A stretch of DNA of 64,000 bases from Deferribacteres bacterium (lineage in GTDB: Bacteria > Chrysiogenota > Deferribacteres > Deferribacterales > Geovibrionaceae): NCBI GenBank assembly GCA_023395255.1, contig JAEWZN010000014.1:15270-79269 (forward strand), given 5' to 3'. The notes under the pieces are model-generated. The model had not been told where the DNA came from, ran no database searches, and worked only from the letters and a program-made list of their open reading frames with translations. How positions within the stretch are numbered: position 1 is the first letter of the stretch; each line of letters opens with the position of its first letter. Positions 43,131 to 52,385 of the stretch are shown here, piece by piece. Both the position numbers and the translations under genes were made by a program.

Positions 43131-43630
43131 TGGCGCAGGTTGCATTTTACATTCTTGCGGGTTTGGCCGTGGTTTCAGCTCTCGGTGTCATCACACGTGA
43201 GAACCCCGTTCACTCGGCTCTCTGGATGCTCCTTACGTTTTTCAGCGTTGCGGGAATCTTTGTTCAGCTCGGTGCGGAATTCGTTGCGGCGATTCAGGTT
43301 CTCGTCTACGCAGGCGCGATTCTGGTTCTGTATCTCTTTGTGGTTATGCTGCTTAACCCCCGTTCGGGCGGTTTCATCAGGATGCCCGCGAAATACATAA
43401 TCGGCTCGGCTGTTTCGGTTGTGGTCTTCTTTCAGATCGCTATCACAATCTGGAGCTCCGGAATCTTCAAAAACGGCGCTATCGGACCGCTTCCCTACGT
43501 AGAAGGCATGAACAACGTCAGGGCATACGGAAACGTACTGTTCACAAAGTATCTGGTACCCTTTGAAATCGCTTCCATACTTCTTCTTGTTGCGATGATC
43601 GGTGCCATCGTAATAGCAAGAAAGGACTAG
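43127..43630 (+). CDS. nuoJ: NADH-quinone oxidoreductase subunit J
   Basis: This 167-aa subunit has five transmembrane helices. TRENPVHSALWMLLTFFSVA and VQVLVYAGAILVLYLFVVML-type helices are seen, with the TM3 pi-bulge region. Overlaps nuoI by 4 bases (ATGA); a second ATG three bases on is possible. Confidence 0.95.
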   Translation: MMAQVAFYILAGLAVVSALGVITRENPVHSALWMLLTFFSVAGIFVQLGAEFVAAIQVLVYAGAILVLYLFVVMLLNPRSGGFIRMPAKYIIGSAVSVVVFFQIAITIWSSGIFKNGAIGPLPYVEGMNNVRAYGNVLFTKYLVPFEIASILLLVAMIGAIVIARKD

Positions 43631-43639
43631 GAGGGGACT

Positions 43640-43945
43640 ATGGAATTGACGCTGGCTCATTACCTTATACTCAGCGCGGTTATATTCGCCCTTGGAATGG
43701 CAGGGGTTCTGATAAGGAAAAACCTCATCGTTATGTTCATGTCGCTGGAGCTTATGCTTAACGCGGTGAACATCAACCTCGCTGCTTTTTCCAACTATCT
43801 GCAGGATATGACCGGACAGATTTTCATAGTCTTCGTCATGGCGGTGGCCGCTGCCGAAGCTGCAGTGGGACTCGCGCTCATTATCAGTCTGTTCAGAAAC
43901 AAACAGACTATTAATGCCGAAGAACTTAATATCATGAGAGGATAG
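43640..43945 (+). CDS. nuoK: NADH-quinone oxidoreductase subunit K
   Basis: This 101-aa subunit has three helices (MrpC-like). The buried Glu residues are seen in [15 protein letters not shown] and [15 protein letters not shown], both needed for proton transfer. GAGGGG lies before the start. It follows nuoJ by 9 bases. Confidence 0.96.
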   Translation: MELTLAHYLILSAVIFALGMAGVLIRKNLIVMFMSLELMLNAVNINLAAFSNYLQDMTGQIFIVFVMAVAAAEAAVGLALIISLFRNKQTINAEELNIMRG

Positions 43946-43954
43946 GGGTAGGAT

Positions 43955-45868
43955 ATGCATTTGGAGGTCTTGATACTTCTCGGGCCGTTGGTTGCTTTTC
44001 TTATCAACGGTCTGTTCGGAAGGCTCTACATCAAAAATAACGCGCACTTCGTCGCGATTGCGGGTGTCGGTCTTTCATGGATTGTGTCAATCATCACTTT
44101 TTTCAGAGTGATGGGCGGGCACAGTGTGGATGCCACCCTATATAACTGGGTTGTTGCGGGCAAATACAGTGTTCCCTTCGGAATACTTGTGGATCCGCTT
44201 ACTGCAATAATGCTCATAGTCGTTACCACCGTCAGCACGATGGTGCACATCTACTCCATGGGCTATATGCATGACGATGAGGGATACTGGAGATTCTTTA
44301 CCTATCTTTCAGTGTTCACCTTCTCAATGCTCATTCTCGTTATGGGGAACAACTTCCTCATGCTTTTCGTGGGCTGGGAGCTTGTGGGTCTTTCTTCTTA
44401 CCTGCTTATCGGTTTCTGGTTCTATAAAAAGAGCGCTGCGGACGCATGTAAGAAAGCTTTCGTAATGAACAGGGTCGGGGACTTCGGTTTCTACATAGGC
44501 CTTCTGCTCGTTATCATAACATTTAAAGGTCTTAACTACAGCGACGCTTTCCAGTATGAGTCCATCCAGGCGATAAAAGCCAGCACATACACTGTGTTCG
44601 GCATGCAGTTCAGCCTGATAGACCTTATGACGCTCGGCCTCTTCTGCGGCGCTATGGGTAAATCAGCCCAGTTCCCGCTGCATACCTGGCTTCCTGACGC
44701 GATGGAAGGCCCCACACCCGTTTCGGCTCTTATCCACGCCGCAACGATGGTTACCGCAGGGGTTTACATGGTTGCGCGCTGCAACGCTCTGTTCTCAGAG
44801 GCGCACATAACCAGCATGCTTGTTGTTTATGTGGGTATGTTCACCGCACTTCTCGGCGCTACAATCGGTCTTACCCAGTATGACCTTAAGCGCATACTCG
44901 CTTACTCAACCGTTTCGCAGCTTGGCTACATGATAATGGCCACAGGTGTGGGCGCATATGTTGCGGGTATATTCCACCTGTTTACACACGCTTTCTTCAA
45001 AGGTCTTCTCTTCCTCTGCTCAGGTTCTGTTATGCACGCTATGCACGGCGACCTTGATGTGAGAAAGATGGGCGGTCTGAAAAAGAAAATGCCCATTACA
45101 TACTGGACTTACCTCATAGGCTGTATAGCCATTGCAGGTATTCCCCCCCTTGCGGGCTTCTGGTCAAAGGATGAAATCCTCGCCATGACCTTCGCAAACG
45201 GTCACATGTTCCCATGGTTCGTGGCGACTGTTGTTGCGGGCATGACGGCTTTCTATATGTTCCGCTCCTTCTTCCTTGTGTTTGAAGGAACACCCAGAAA
45301 CCAGCATATGCACGACCACGCTCACGAATCTCCCGTTACTATGACAGGGCCCCTCGTGTTCCTTGCCATCCTTTCGGTTCTCGCGGGCGCAGTATTCGGC
45401 TATCCGCTGGAAAACGGCTTCATACACCACTTCCTCGGACCGGTACTTACACCTGAGGGAGCGCATCCGCACCACCTTGAGCATTCAACAGCGCTTATGC
45501 TGATGGTACTCTCCATAGTGGTTGCCGCTGCGGGCATATTCATAAGCTGGCTGTACTACATTAAAGTTCCCTCGCTGCCGGGAAAAACTGTCAAGGCATT
45601 CAAGCCCGTACATACCTTCTTCTACAACAAGTGGTTCTTTGACGAGCTTTATGACGCGATTATCGTTTTCCCCATAGTGACCATCTCCAGATTCCTGTGG
45701 AGAGGCTTTGACGTAAACGTAATAGACTTCACCGTAAACGCATTCGGAAAGGTTCCGATGTTCATCGGCGGAGTGGCAAGACACCTGCAGACAGGACGCA
45801 TGCAGACATACATCTTTACGATGGTTGTCGGCGTGATTGTGCTGTTCACAATATTCTACACGGTATAA
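43955..45868 (+). CDS. nuoL: NADH-quinone oxidoreductase subunit L
   Basis: This 637-aa antiporter-like subunit is the distal proton channel. The conserved Glu lies in LFVGWELVGLSSYLLIGFW; GKSAQFPLHTWLPDAMEGPT and the following HAATMVTAGVYM are standard, and the C-terminal part has the lateral helix. His-rich stretches (HMHDHAHES; HPHHLEH) in the 450-510 loop are a local peculiarity. Confidence 0.96.
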   Translation: MHLEVLILLGPLVAFLINGLFGRLYIKNNAHFVAIAGVGLSWIVSIITFFRVMGGHSVDATLYNWVVAGKYSVPFGILVDPLTAIMLIVVTTVSTMVHIYSMGYMHDDEGYWRFFTYLSVFTFSMLILVMGNNFLMLFVGWELVGLSSYLLIGFWFYKKSAADACKKAFVMNRVGDFGFYIGLLLVIITFKGLNYSDAFQYESIQAIKASTYTVFGMQFSLIDLMTLGLFCGAMGKSAQFPLHTWLPDAMEGPTPVSALIHAATMVTAGVYMVARCNALFSEAHITSMLVVYVGMFTALLGATIGLTQYDLKRILAYSTVSQLGYMIMATGVGAYVAGIFHLFTHAFFKGLLFLCSGSVMHAMHGDLDVRKMGGLKKKMPITYWTYLIGCIAIAGIPPLAGFWSKDEILAMTFANGHMFPWFVATVVAGMTAFYMFRSFFLVFEGTPRNQHMHDHAHESPVTMTGPLVFLAILSVLAGAVFGYPLENGFIHHFLGPVLTPEGAHPHHLEHSTALMLMVLSIVVAAAGIFISWLYYIKVPSLPGKTVKAFKPVHTFFYNKWFFDELYDAIIVFPIVTISRFLWRGFDVNVIDFTVNAFGKVPMFIGGVARHLQTGRMQTYIFTMVVGVIVLFTIFYTV

Positions 45869-45882
45869 GGGGGAGTTAAGAG

Positions 45883-47382
45883 ATGATGGAAAACATCCTT
45901 TCAATACTGATTTTCTTCCCGCTGGTAGCCGCTTTCGTCATCTTCCTGTTCTTCAGGGGCGGTAAAACCACTATGTGGGCGACTTTCATCGCCACTATTA
46001 TTGAGTTCATCCTCACTATACCGCTGATGACCTCATTTGATAAGACGACTGCGGCAATGCAGTTCGTTGAAAAGGCGGACTGGATTCCCGCACTGGGCAT
46101 TCAGTACTATGTAGGAGTTGACGGAATATCAATACTCATGATCTTCCTCACTACCCTGCTTACAGCTATTGCGGTTCTCGGCTCCTTCACATACATCCAG
46201 AAGCGTCAGAGGGAGTTCTACCTCGCTCTGCTTGTGCTGGAAACCGGAATGGTCGGCGTGTTCCTTGCCCTTGACTTCTTCCTTTTCTACATCTTCTGGG
46301 AAGCTATGCTCATACCCATGTACCTTATAATAGGTGTTTGGGGCGGAAAAAGAAGGATCTACGCAGCGGTTAAGTTCTTCCTTTACACCCTTGCGGGTTC
46401 AGTGCTGATGATGCTTGCAATCATTGCCCTGTTCTTCAAGCACGGTGAAATCACTGGGATATACACTTTTGACATTATGGCTATCACCGCTCAGGCTGTT
46501 AAATACACAGCGGGATTCCAGACTGTTATATTCCTTGCTTTCTTCCTCGGTTTTGCCATCAAGGTTCCCATGTTCCCGGTACATACATGGCTTCCCGATG
46601 CGCACGTTGAGGCGCCCACGGCAGGTTCAGTCATACTTGCGGGCGTACTGCTTAAAATGGGTACATACGGCTTCCTGAGATTCTGCCTCCCGATTACCCC
46701 GGCAGCTTCCATAAGCTTTATGCCCTTTGTTGCGATCCTCTCTGTGATTGCGATTGTTTACGGCGCACTGGTGGCTATGGTGCAGAGCGATGTTAAAAAA
46801 CTCGTTGCATATTCCTCAGTGAGCCACATGGGTTTTGTCACACTCGGTATCTACGCCATAAATCAGGCGGGTATAGAGGGCGGCATTCTCCAGATGTTCA
46901 ACCACGGTATAATAACAGGCGCACTGTTCCTTCTGATTGGTGCGATATATGAAAGAACCCACACAAGGGAGATTTCAGAATACGGCGGTATTGCGGCCAG
47001 TGTGCCTATGTTCGCCACAATCTTCCTTATATTCACAATGGGTTCCATCGGCCTCCCCGGCATGGGCGCGTTCATAGGCGAGTTCCTTGTTCTTGTGGGC
47101 GCATTCGAAGCTTTCAGCGACTACGCGATAATAGCCGCCAGCGGCGTTATCTTTGCCGCTGTCTACATGCTCTGGATGTACCAGAGAGTGCTGTATGAAA
47201 GCCTTAACAAACGCTGGGAAGACCTGAAGGACATGAACCTCAGAGAGATAATCTATATTATGCCTCTCTTGATCATTGTTTTCTGGGTTGGTATATACCC
47301 CGAAACTTTCACATCCTATATGCACGAGAGCGTGAAGCACCTTGTTGAACAGGTATTCACCGCCGGCGTGGCGATGAAATAA
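45883..47382 (+). CDS. nuoM: NADH-quinone oxidoreductase subunit M
   Basis: This 499-aa antiporter-like subunit has 14 helices. FLFYIFWEAMLIPMYLIIGVW holds the key Glu and KVPMFPVHTWLPDAHVEAPT the channel Lys/His. It lies between nuoL and nuoN with short gaps. One of the three proton-pumping subunits. Confidence 0.96.
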   Translation: MMENILSILIFFPLVAAFVIFLFFRGGKTTMWATFIATIIEFILTIPLMTSFDKTTAAMQFVEKADWIPALGIQYYVGVDGISILMIFLTTLLTAIAVLGSFTYIQKRQREFYLALLVLETGMVGVFLALDFFLFYIFWEAMLIPMYLIIGVWGGKRRIYAAVKFFLYTLAGSVLMMLAIIALFFKHGEITGIYTFDIMAITAQAVKYTAGFQTVIFLAFFLGFAIKVPMFPVHTWLPDAHVEAPTAGSVILAGVLLKMGTYGFLRFCLPITPAASISFMPFVAILSVIAIVYGALVAMVQSDVKKLVAYSSVSHMGFVTLGIYAINQAGIEGGILQMFNHGIITGALFLLIGAIYERTHTREISEYGGIAASVPMFATIFLIFTMGSIGLPGMGAFIGEFLVLVGAFEAFSDYAIIAASGVIFAAVYMLWMYQRVLYESLNKRWEDLKDMNLREIIYIMPLLIIVFWVGIYPETFTSYMHESVKHLVEQVFTAGVAMK

Positions 47383-47390
47383 GGAGGCTG

Positions 47391-48824
47391 ATGATGACAC
47401 CGCAGTTATTTAATGACATCATCACGGTTTACCCCGAAATTCTGATGACGATATTTGCTCTTACGCTTATCGTTATTGATGTGGTTGCGGGCGATAAAAT
47501 GAAGGCAAGCGTGGGCTACTTCGGGATAGCATTTGTTGCCCTTGTGGCGCTTCTCTGCCCCGCCGGACCTTTTATCGGCTTTAACAACATGCTTATATGG
47601 GACAACTTCAGCTATGTTTTCTTCCTTATATTTGCTATGGCTTACACCCTGACAACACTGGGCTCCATAGAGTATCTGAAAGATAAAAACATGCTGAAAG
47701 GCGAAATATACATAGTTATGTTTTTCAGCCTGATCGGCATGATGTTCATGGTCAGCGCAAACGACCTTACCATCTTCTATGTCGGTCTTGAGACCATGGC
47801 TATCTCCATGTATGTTCTTGCAGGCTTTAACAAACACTGCCTTAAATCGAACGAGGCGGGCGTTAAGTACTTCCTTATGGGTGCGTTCTCCTCAGGTATT
47901 TTCCTGTACGGACTCTCATTCATATACGGACTTACCGGAAGCCTTACCTATACTGATATAGCAGCGGCTCTTCAGGGGCATGGCAGTGATTCTCTTGGAA
48001 TCAAGTTCGGCCTCCTGCTTATGCTTGTGGGCTTCGCGTTCAAAATATCCGCAGTTCCCTTCCATATGTGGGCTCCGGATGTTTACACAGGCTCACCCAC
48101 CCCTATTGCGGGCTTTATGACTGTTGCTCCCAAGGCTGCTGCCTTCGGCGCACTGATCCGCTTTACATGGGTAGCCATAGCCCCCGCTTCCGAGCAGTGG
48201 ACACTTTTCTTCACTATCCTTGCCGTTCTCACCATGACATACGGCAACCTTGTGGCTCTTGCCCAGGAGAATGTGAAGAGAATGCTTGCCTACTCAGCCA
48301 TAGCCCATGCGGGTTATATGCTGATAGGGCTTGTCACCATGACTCCGGAAGGGATCAGGGCAATCACGCTCTACATGCTGATCTACAGCTTTATGAACAT
48401 CGGCGCTTTCACCGTTATCAGCATGCTTAAGAACAAAGGCATGATAGATGATGAAAGGATAGAGAGCTTCGCGGGGCTTTCCAAAAAGAACCCGCTTGTA
48501 GCACTTGCTATGCTCCTTTTCATGTTCTCTCTGGCGGGCATTCCCCCGCTTGCGGGATTCGTGGGCAAGTTCTACATCTTTATCGCCGCCATCAAAGCCG
48601 AGATATACTGGCTTGCAATAGTAGGTGTGCTTAACAGTGCACTTGCATGCTACTACTATATGCGAGTGACTATATTTATGTATTTCAAAGAGCCGGAGTA
48701 TGAAACCGAGCTTACGCTTAAGGCCCCCAGCTTTATCGCCACTTTTATAGCGGCTGTGCTTGTGGTTCTGGTTGGTTTCTTCCCCTCTTTCTTCGTAAAT
48801 CTCGTAAGCTCGCTTACGGTATAA
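47391..48824 (+). CDS. nuoN: NADH-quinone oxidoreductase subunit N
   Basis: This 477-aa antiporter-like subunit has the Glu in TIFYVGLETMAISMYVLAGF and the Lys/His segments KISAVPFHMWAPDVYTGSPT. It is last of the nuoA-N set, 8 bases before a ferritin-like gene that appears to be part of the same transcript. ATG at 47391 has GGAGG upstream; the third codon alternative ATG at 47394 is equally possible. Confidence 0.95.
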   Translation: MMTPQLFNDIITVYPEILMTIFALTLIVIDVVAGDKMKASVGYFGIAFVALVALLCPAGPFIGFNNMLIWDNFSYVFFLIFAMAYTLTTLGSIEYLKDKNMLKGEIYIVMFFSLIGMMFMVSANDLTIFYVGLETMAISMYVLAGFNKHCLKSNEAGVKYFLMGAFSSGIFLYGLSFIYGLTGSLTYTDIAAALQGHGSDSLGIKFGLLLMLVGFAFKISAVPFHMWAPDVYTGSPTPIAGFMTVAPKAAAFGALIRFTWVAIAPASEQWTLFFTILAVLTMTYGNLVALAQENVKRMLAYSAIAHAGYMLIGLVTMTPEGIRAITLYMLIYSFMNIGAFTVISMLKNKGMIDDERIESFAGLSKKNPLVALAMLLFMFSLAGIPPLAGFVGKFYIFIAAIKAEIYWLAIVGVLNSALACYYYMRVTIFMYFKEPEYETELTLKAPSFIATFIAAVLVVLVGFFPSFFVNLVSSLTV

Positions 48825-48832
48825 CGGGGTAA

Positions 48833-49297
48833 ATGATGGATGCATCTGTAAGAAAAGCGCTTGAAGAGGCGAAAGAAAAGAAAGCATTGTCCTATGAGTT
48901 CTATGACAAGCTGCTTAAAGTCGTGAGCGATCTCAGCACCAAGGAGCTTATAAAAGATCTTATGGAGCAGAAGAATAAGCACAAAGAGATCATCGAGCAG
49001 GCGCTTGAGACAGGTTCACTGGAAAACCTCGGTCTTGATGTAAGCTGCCGCTGGAAAGGGCTCGGAATTGGCCAGGGGGTCAAGCCGGAAGTCGTTACAG
49101 GGGAGCTTACTGTTCAGGATGTGCTTCTGATTGCCATCAGATACGAAGATAACTCCGTGAAATACTATGAAGATCTCGCCGAAAAGTTTAAGGACACACC
49201 CGCAGGGGATGTCTTCTTTAAGCTGGCAAGCGATGAGGCATGCCACAGGAACGATGTTCAGCGCATGTACGATGATATAGTAAACCTTGAGAATTAA
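48833..49297 (+). CDS. Ferritin-like/rubrerythrin-type domain protein
   Basis: This 154-aa four-helix protein has the two-half repeat of rubrerythrin-like domains: LSYEFYDKLLKVVSD early and IAIRYEDNSVKYYEDLAE later, with ExxH in SDEACHRNDV (helix 4). The helix-2 ExxH is not conserved (KNKH), so a full di-iron centre is uncertain. No rubredoxin domain. It follows nuoN by 8 bases, and the operon terminator comes right after it. A role in protecting respiratory chain from peroxide or in iron binding is inferred. Confidence 0.78.
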   Translation: MMDASVRKALEEAKEKKALSYEFYDKLLKVVSDLSTKELIKDLMEQKNKHKEIIEQALETGSLENLGLDVSCRWKGLGIGQGVKPEVVTGELTVQDVLLIAIRYEDNSVKYYEDLAEKFKDTPAGDVFFKLASDEACHRNDVQRMYDDIVNLEN

Positions 49298-49327
49298 GAA
49301 GGCGGCAGGACTGTTGTCTTTATACCT

Positions 49328-49360
49328 GGCGGGGGCTGATGCTCCCGCCTTTTGTGTTTT
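49328..49360 (+). terminator. Terminator of the nuo operon
   Basis: A 9-bp stem GGCGGGGGC/GCTCCCGCC (49328-49336 with 49341-49349, one G-T pair), loop TGAT, is followed by TTTTGTGTTTT. It ends the transcript after the ferritin-like gene. Confidence 0.88.
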
Positions 49361-49958
49361 AGTGATAGTTCGTAAAAACCTACTTCCTGTAGTTTTTACT
49401 CACTCGCAGCCTGCGCAGCCAAGCTGCTTGCTGCTCTGGTTCCGCTTGCGTTCCTCGCATTCGCTGCGGTACGCGCTCCACGGGCACATCCATGTGCCTG
49501 TTATTTGGCTTCGCTTCGCACGGCGCAGTATCTGTCTTGCCGCTCCAAAAACTACATCCTGTGTTTTTTCCGCACACGCTCGCGCCGAAACAAGTTCGGC
49601 TTCGCTTCGCACGGCGCAGTTCCATCCATGGAACTGTTTGCGTCATTGCGAACCCTGCAGGGGTGAAGCAATCTTTCAGTATATTCAGAGACTGCCGCGT
49701 CAGGCTACGCCTTCCCCGCAGTGGCACTGCAGTACGTTACCCTGTAGTTCGCACGGCGCAGTTCCATTCATGGAACTGTTTGCGTCATTGCGAATCCTGC
49801 AAGGGTGAAGCAATCTCTCAGTATATTCAGAGACTGCCGCGTCAGGCTACGCCTTCCTCGCAGTGACACTGCAGTACGTTACGCTGTAGTTCGCACGGCG
49901 CAGTTCCATTCATGGAACTGTTTACGTCCTGAGAAAAGAAGAGAAAATTTTAAAATAA
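49361..49958. repeat. Non-coding modular repeat region with exact 142-bp tandem period
   Basis: No gene is supported in the 661 bases between the ferritin-like gene and nikO. The sequence CGCACGGCGCAGTTCCAT starts at 49608, 49750 and 49892, exactly 142 apart; the third unit is cut short at about 49928. Each unit has a hairpin (9-bp arms around CC or TC) and a GCGTCATTGCGAA...GAAGCAATCT module. Left of 49608 lie more diverged modules, including a hairpin with different arms at 49481-49500. Both neighbouring operons end here (convergent). Reading frames across it are not in phase with the repeat, so they are not genes. Confidence 0.85.
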
Positions 49959-50609
49959 TTACCCCTCAACCAGCCCCTTTTCTGTGAGGAACATCTTGCG
50001 GGCGCCGATTTTCTCAATAAAATCAATATCATGGGAAACGATCAGCATTGTTTTGTCGATCCCGCGGAGGATTTCCGCCAGTTTCTCAGCGCTTTTTTCA
50101 TCCAGTGCTGCTGAGGGCTCATCCAGAAGCAGTATCTCCGGCTTCATCACAAGTACAGAGGCGAGAGCAACCATCTTCTTTTCCCCTCCGGAGAGGTGAA
50201 GAGTTATGCGGTCGCGCAGGTGGGATATATGCAGTTCATTCAGCATAGCCTCAGCCTTTGCAACCGCTTCCGGCTGTTTTATGCCCTCATTCAGGAGGCC
50301 AAAGGCGACTTCCTCAATAACTGTAGGGGCGATTATCTGATCATCCGGATCCTGAAAAAGGAAGCCTATCTCCCTCCGCGCGGCAGCAAAATCCTTCTCC
50401 GTCGTGAGCCTTTTATGGTGGATTTCAAAGTGACCGCCGCATGTGCCGCCCAGTCCGACAATTGCCTTAAGAAGAGTGGTTTTCCCTGCACCGTTGGGGC
50501 CTAGAAGAGCGATTTTATCCTTGTGGGTAAGGTTGATTGTAACATTTTCAAAGAGCACCCGGTCTGCCGTGCGGCATGAGATGCCTTTCAGGGAAAGTGT
50601 GCAGCTCAT
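49959..50609 (-). CDS. nikO: Nickel/cobalt ECF transporter ATPase
   Basis: This 216-aa ABC ATPase has Walker A GPNGAGKTT (residues about 35-43), the signature LHLSGGEKKMVALAS and Walker B EILLLDEPSAALD. It powers the CbiM/CbiQ-type transporter. A 4-base overlap with the T-component gene (nikQ) and a shared operon settle its role. It is a little short for CbiO, lacking the C-terminal extension. Confidence 0.92.
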   Translation of the reverse strand: MSCTLSLKGISCRTADRVLFENVTINLTHKDKIALLGPNGAGKTTLLKAIVGLGGTCGGHFEIHHKRLTTEKDFAAARREIGFLFQDPDDQIIAPTVIEEVAFGLLNEGIKQPEAVAKAEAMLNELHISHLRDRITLHLSGGEKKMVALASVLVMKPEILLLDEPSAALDEKSAEKLAEILRGIDKTMLIVSHDIDFIEKIGARKMFLTEKGLVEG

Positions 50610-51262
50610 ATAATCTGTCCGATTGTGAGGGCAGCCTGAACGATGAGCATAAGCGCCAGAAAGCCGTCAGCAGCACTCAGCGGGTGTGTGTTAAACGGAT
50701 AAAGCCTTCCCCTGAATCCTCTGAGCTGCATAGCGTGATGCAGTGCCTTTGCTTTTTCCATGCTTTTTACGAACAGCATACCCACCAGATACCCGAATGT
50801 TTTGTAAGTGAAGAGGTTTGTCCCCGGATTAAAGCATCGTATACGCAGGGAGTCACGCATTTTTTTATATTCAGTGCCGAGAATCTCGGTGTATTTGATA
50901 ACAAAGAACAGCAGAACAGTGAACCTATCAGGGAATTTCAGCCCGCAGAAACCGTAATATATACCCATGGTTCCGTGGGGAGCAAATAAGAGTAGGTTTG
51001 CGCTGAGGATAAGGTTTGCCCGAAGAAAAATCAGAAGAGCGTATGACGGATCATTATGAAAAATCAGCACTGTGGCGCATATGAAAAGAATAACCAGATT
51101 AAGCCGCAGAAGTCTGATGAACGGCCGCAAGCCGGATTTCAGCGATACCGCAGCCAGAAAGGCAGCAAACACAGCATCATATGCGGTGATATGCGTTCTG
51201 AAAGCTATCAGCAGCGAGTAAATGATTGCGGCAGCTATTGCGGCTGAGGGGGAGAATTTCAT
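50606..51262 (-). CDS. nikQ: Nickel/cobalt ECF transporter T component
   Basis: This 218-aa inner-membrane protein has four or five helices and cytoplasmic coupling helices carrying RDSLRIRCF and HHAMQLRGFRGRLYP, the motif that contacts the ATPase in CbiQ-type proteins. It overlaps nikO by 4 bases and nikL by 4 bases. Together with NikM and NikO it forms the core transporter. Confidence 0.9.
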   Translation of the reverse strand: MKFSPSAAIAAAIIYSLLIAFRTHITAYDAVFAAFLAAVSLKSGLRPFIRLLRLNLVILFICATVLIFHNDPSYALLIFLRANLILSANLLLFAPHGTMGIYYGFCGLKFPDRFTVLLFFVIKYTEILGTEYKKMRDSLRIRCFNPGTNLFTYKTFGYLVGMLFVKSMEKAKALHHAMQLRGFRGRLYPFNTHPLSAADGFLALMLIVQAALTIGQII

Positions 51263-51780
51263 TTTTTTCTGAAAAGCATGAAAAGCCCGAATATTCCGAA
51301 AAGATAGCCGACTCCCGATATTATCCTGTCAGTGTTGGAACGGCCGGAATCTATAGCTGCCTGAATCTCCACAGTCTGCTTTCCGAGTTCCTGGCGGATT
51401 ACAGTGCGCAGGGCATCTTCGTCAAAGGCCGCGGTGCTGCTGTTCTCAGGAGCGGTGTCCTGCTCATTATTATCTGCTGTTTCTGCATGTACTTCCGCCT
51501 TGGCGGAATGTCCCATGCCCGCATTTACAGTAACGGTGAAAGATTCGGGAAGGGTGTCAGTGAGTGTTGCCTCACCGCCTTCACTGAGGCTCCCCTTATA
51601 AATTTCGCTGCCGTTTGCATCAGTGATTGTGAATCCGCAGTTTTTGCAGTATGTGCCGTCAGCAAAGTAGGATGTAATGTTCAGAGTGCCGCCTTCATAG
51701 ATGGCAAGCACGTTCAGTTTGTGCGCATAAGCGGAAGAAAAGCAGATAAGTATAAGGGAAATAGTGAGAAGTTTCTTCAT
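51259..51780 (-). CDS. nikL: CbiL/NikL-like accessory protein of the nickel transporter
   Basis: This 173-aa protein has a Sec signal (KLLTISLILICFSSAYA), a periplasmic beta domain with Cys-rich YCKNCGF, a linker and a C-terminal membrane anchor (VGYLFGIFGLFMLFRKK). This is the NikL/CbiL layout. The start is the ATG at 51780 with GAGG upstream; an extension to 51798 would begin with TTG and spoil the signal. Between nikM and nikQ it has short gaps and overlap. Helps NikM bind metal in the periplasm (family knowledge). Confidence 0.85.
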   Translation of the reverse strand: MKKLLTISLILICFSSAYAHKLNVLAIYEGGTLNITSYFADGTYCKNCGFTITDANGSEIYKGSLSEGGEATLTDTLPESFTVTVNAGMGHSAKAEVHAETADNNEQDTAPENSSTAAFDEDALRTVIRQELGKQTVEIQAAIDSGRSNTDRIISGVGYLFGIFGLFMLFRKK

Positions 51781-51787
51781 TGTAACC

Positions 51788-52384
51788 TCATTTATCAAGG
51801 AATGAAGGATAAACCTTCATTATGAATCTCAGTATGAAAACCGTGGCAGTTCCTTCAATGAACATGACGGGGATATGGGCGAGGAAGATGGCCTGTGCCG
51901 CCTGAGTGAGCTTATCTCCGCTGAGAAAAAGCATGAAGGATACAAGAGCGCCGGAAAGGGCAACAGGCAGAAAACCGGCAAGAAAAAAGAGAACAGTCTG
52001 CACCGTTCCGCCGGATTTCATCCCGACGCGGCAGAGAATCCATGCCAGAAGAGCAGGCAGGGCTATGTTAAACGTATTGATTCCCAGCGTGGTAAGTCCG
52101 CCAAACTGAAAAAGAAGCCCCTGAAGCAGAAGCGCCATGAAAATGGCAGGGAAGGCGGCAAACCCCAGTACTGCGCCGACGAGACCGTTAAGGAGAAGGT
52201 GGACGCTGGAAGGCCCCAGAGGTACATGAATGAAGGAGCCGACAAAAAACAGACTGGACATCAGCGCGGTCTTTGTCAGCAGTTCATCCTTCATGCGGCG
52301 GAAGCCGTAAACGAGAAATCCTAACGAGGCGGCAGCCCCCGCGCCGAGCACAGGGGCAGAAAGAACGCCTTCGGAAATATGCAT
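51788..52384 (-). CDS. nikM: Nickel/cobalt-binding S component
   Basis: This 198-aa inner-membrane protein begins MHISEGVLSAPVL, where the N-terminal Met-His (His2) loops back to bind Ni2+ or Co2+ in CbiM/NikM proteins. It has six or seven helices (for example LLNGLVGAVLGFAAFPAIF). The N-terminal metal motif is intact. It lies one base after nikK, so it is co-transcribed with it. Gene order and NikK favour nickel. Confidence 0.93.
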   Translation of the reverse strand: MHISEGVLSAPVLGAGAAASLGFLVYGFRRMKDELLTKTALMSSLFFVGSFIHVPLGPSSVHLLLNGLVGAVLGFAAFPAIFMALLLQGLLFQFGGLTTLGINTFNIALPALLAWILCRVGMKSGGTVQTVLFFLAGFLPVALSGALVSFMLFLSGDKLTQAAQAIFLAHIPVMFIEGTATVFILRFIMKVYPSFLDK

Positions 52385-52385
52385 A

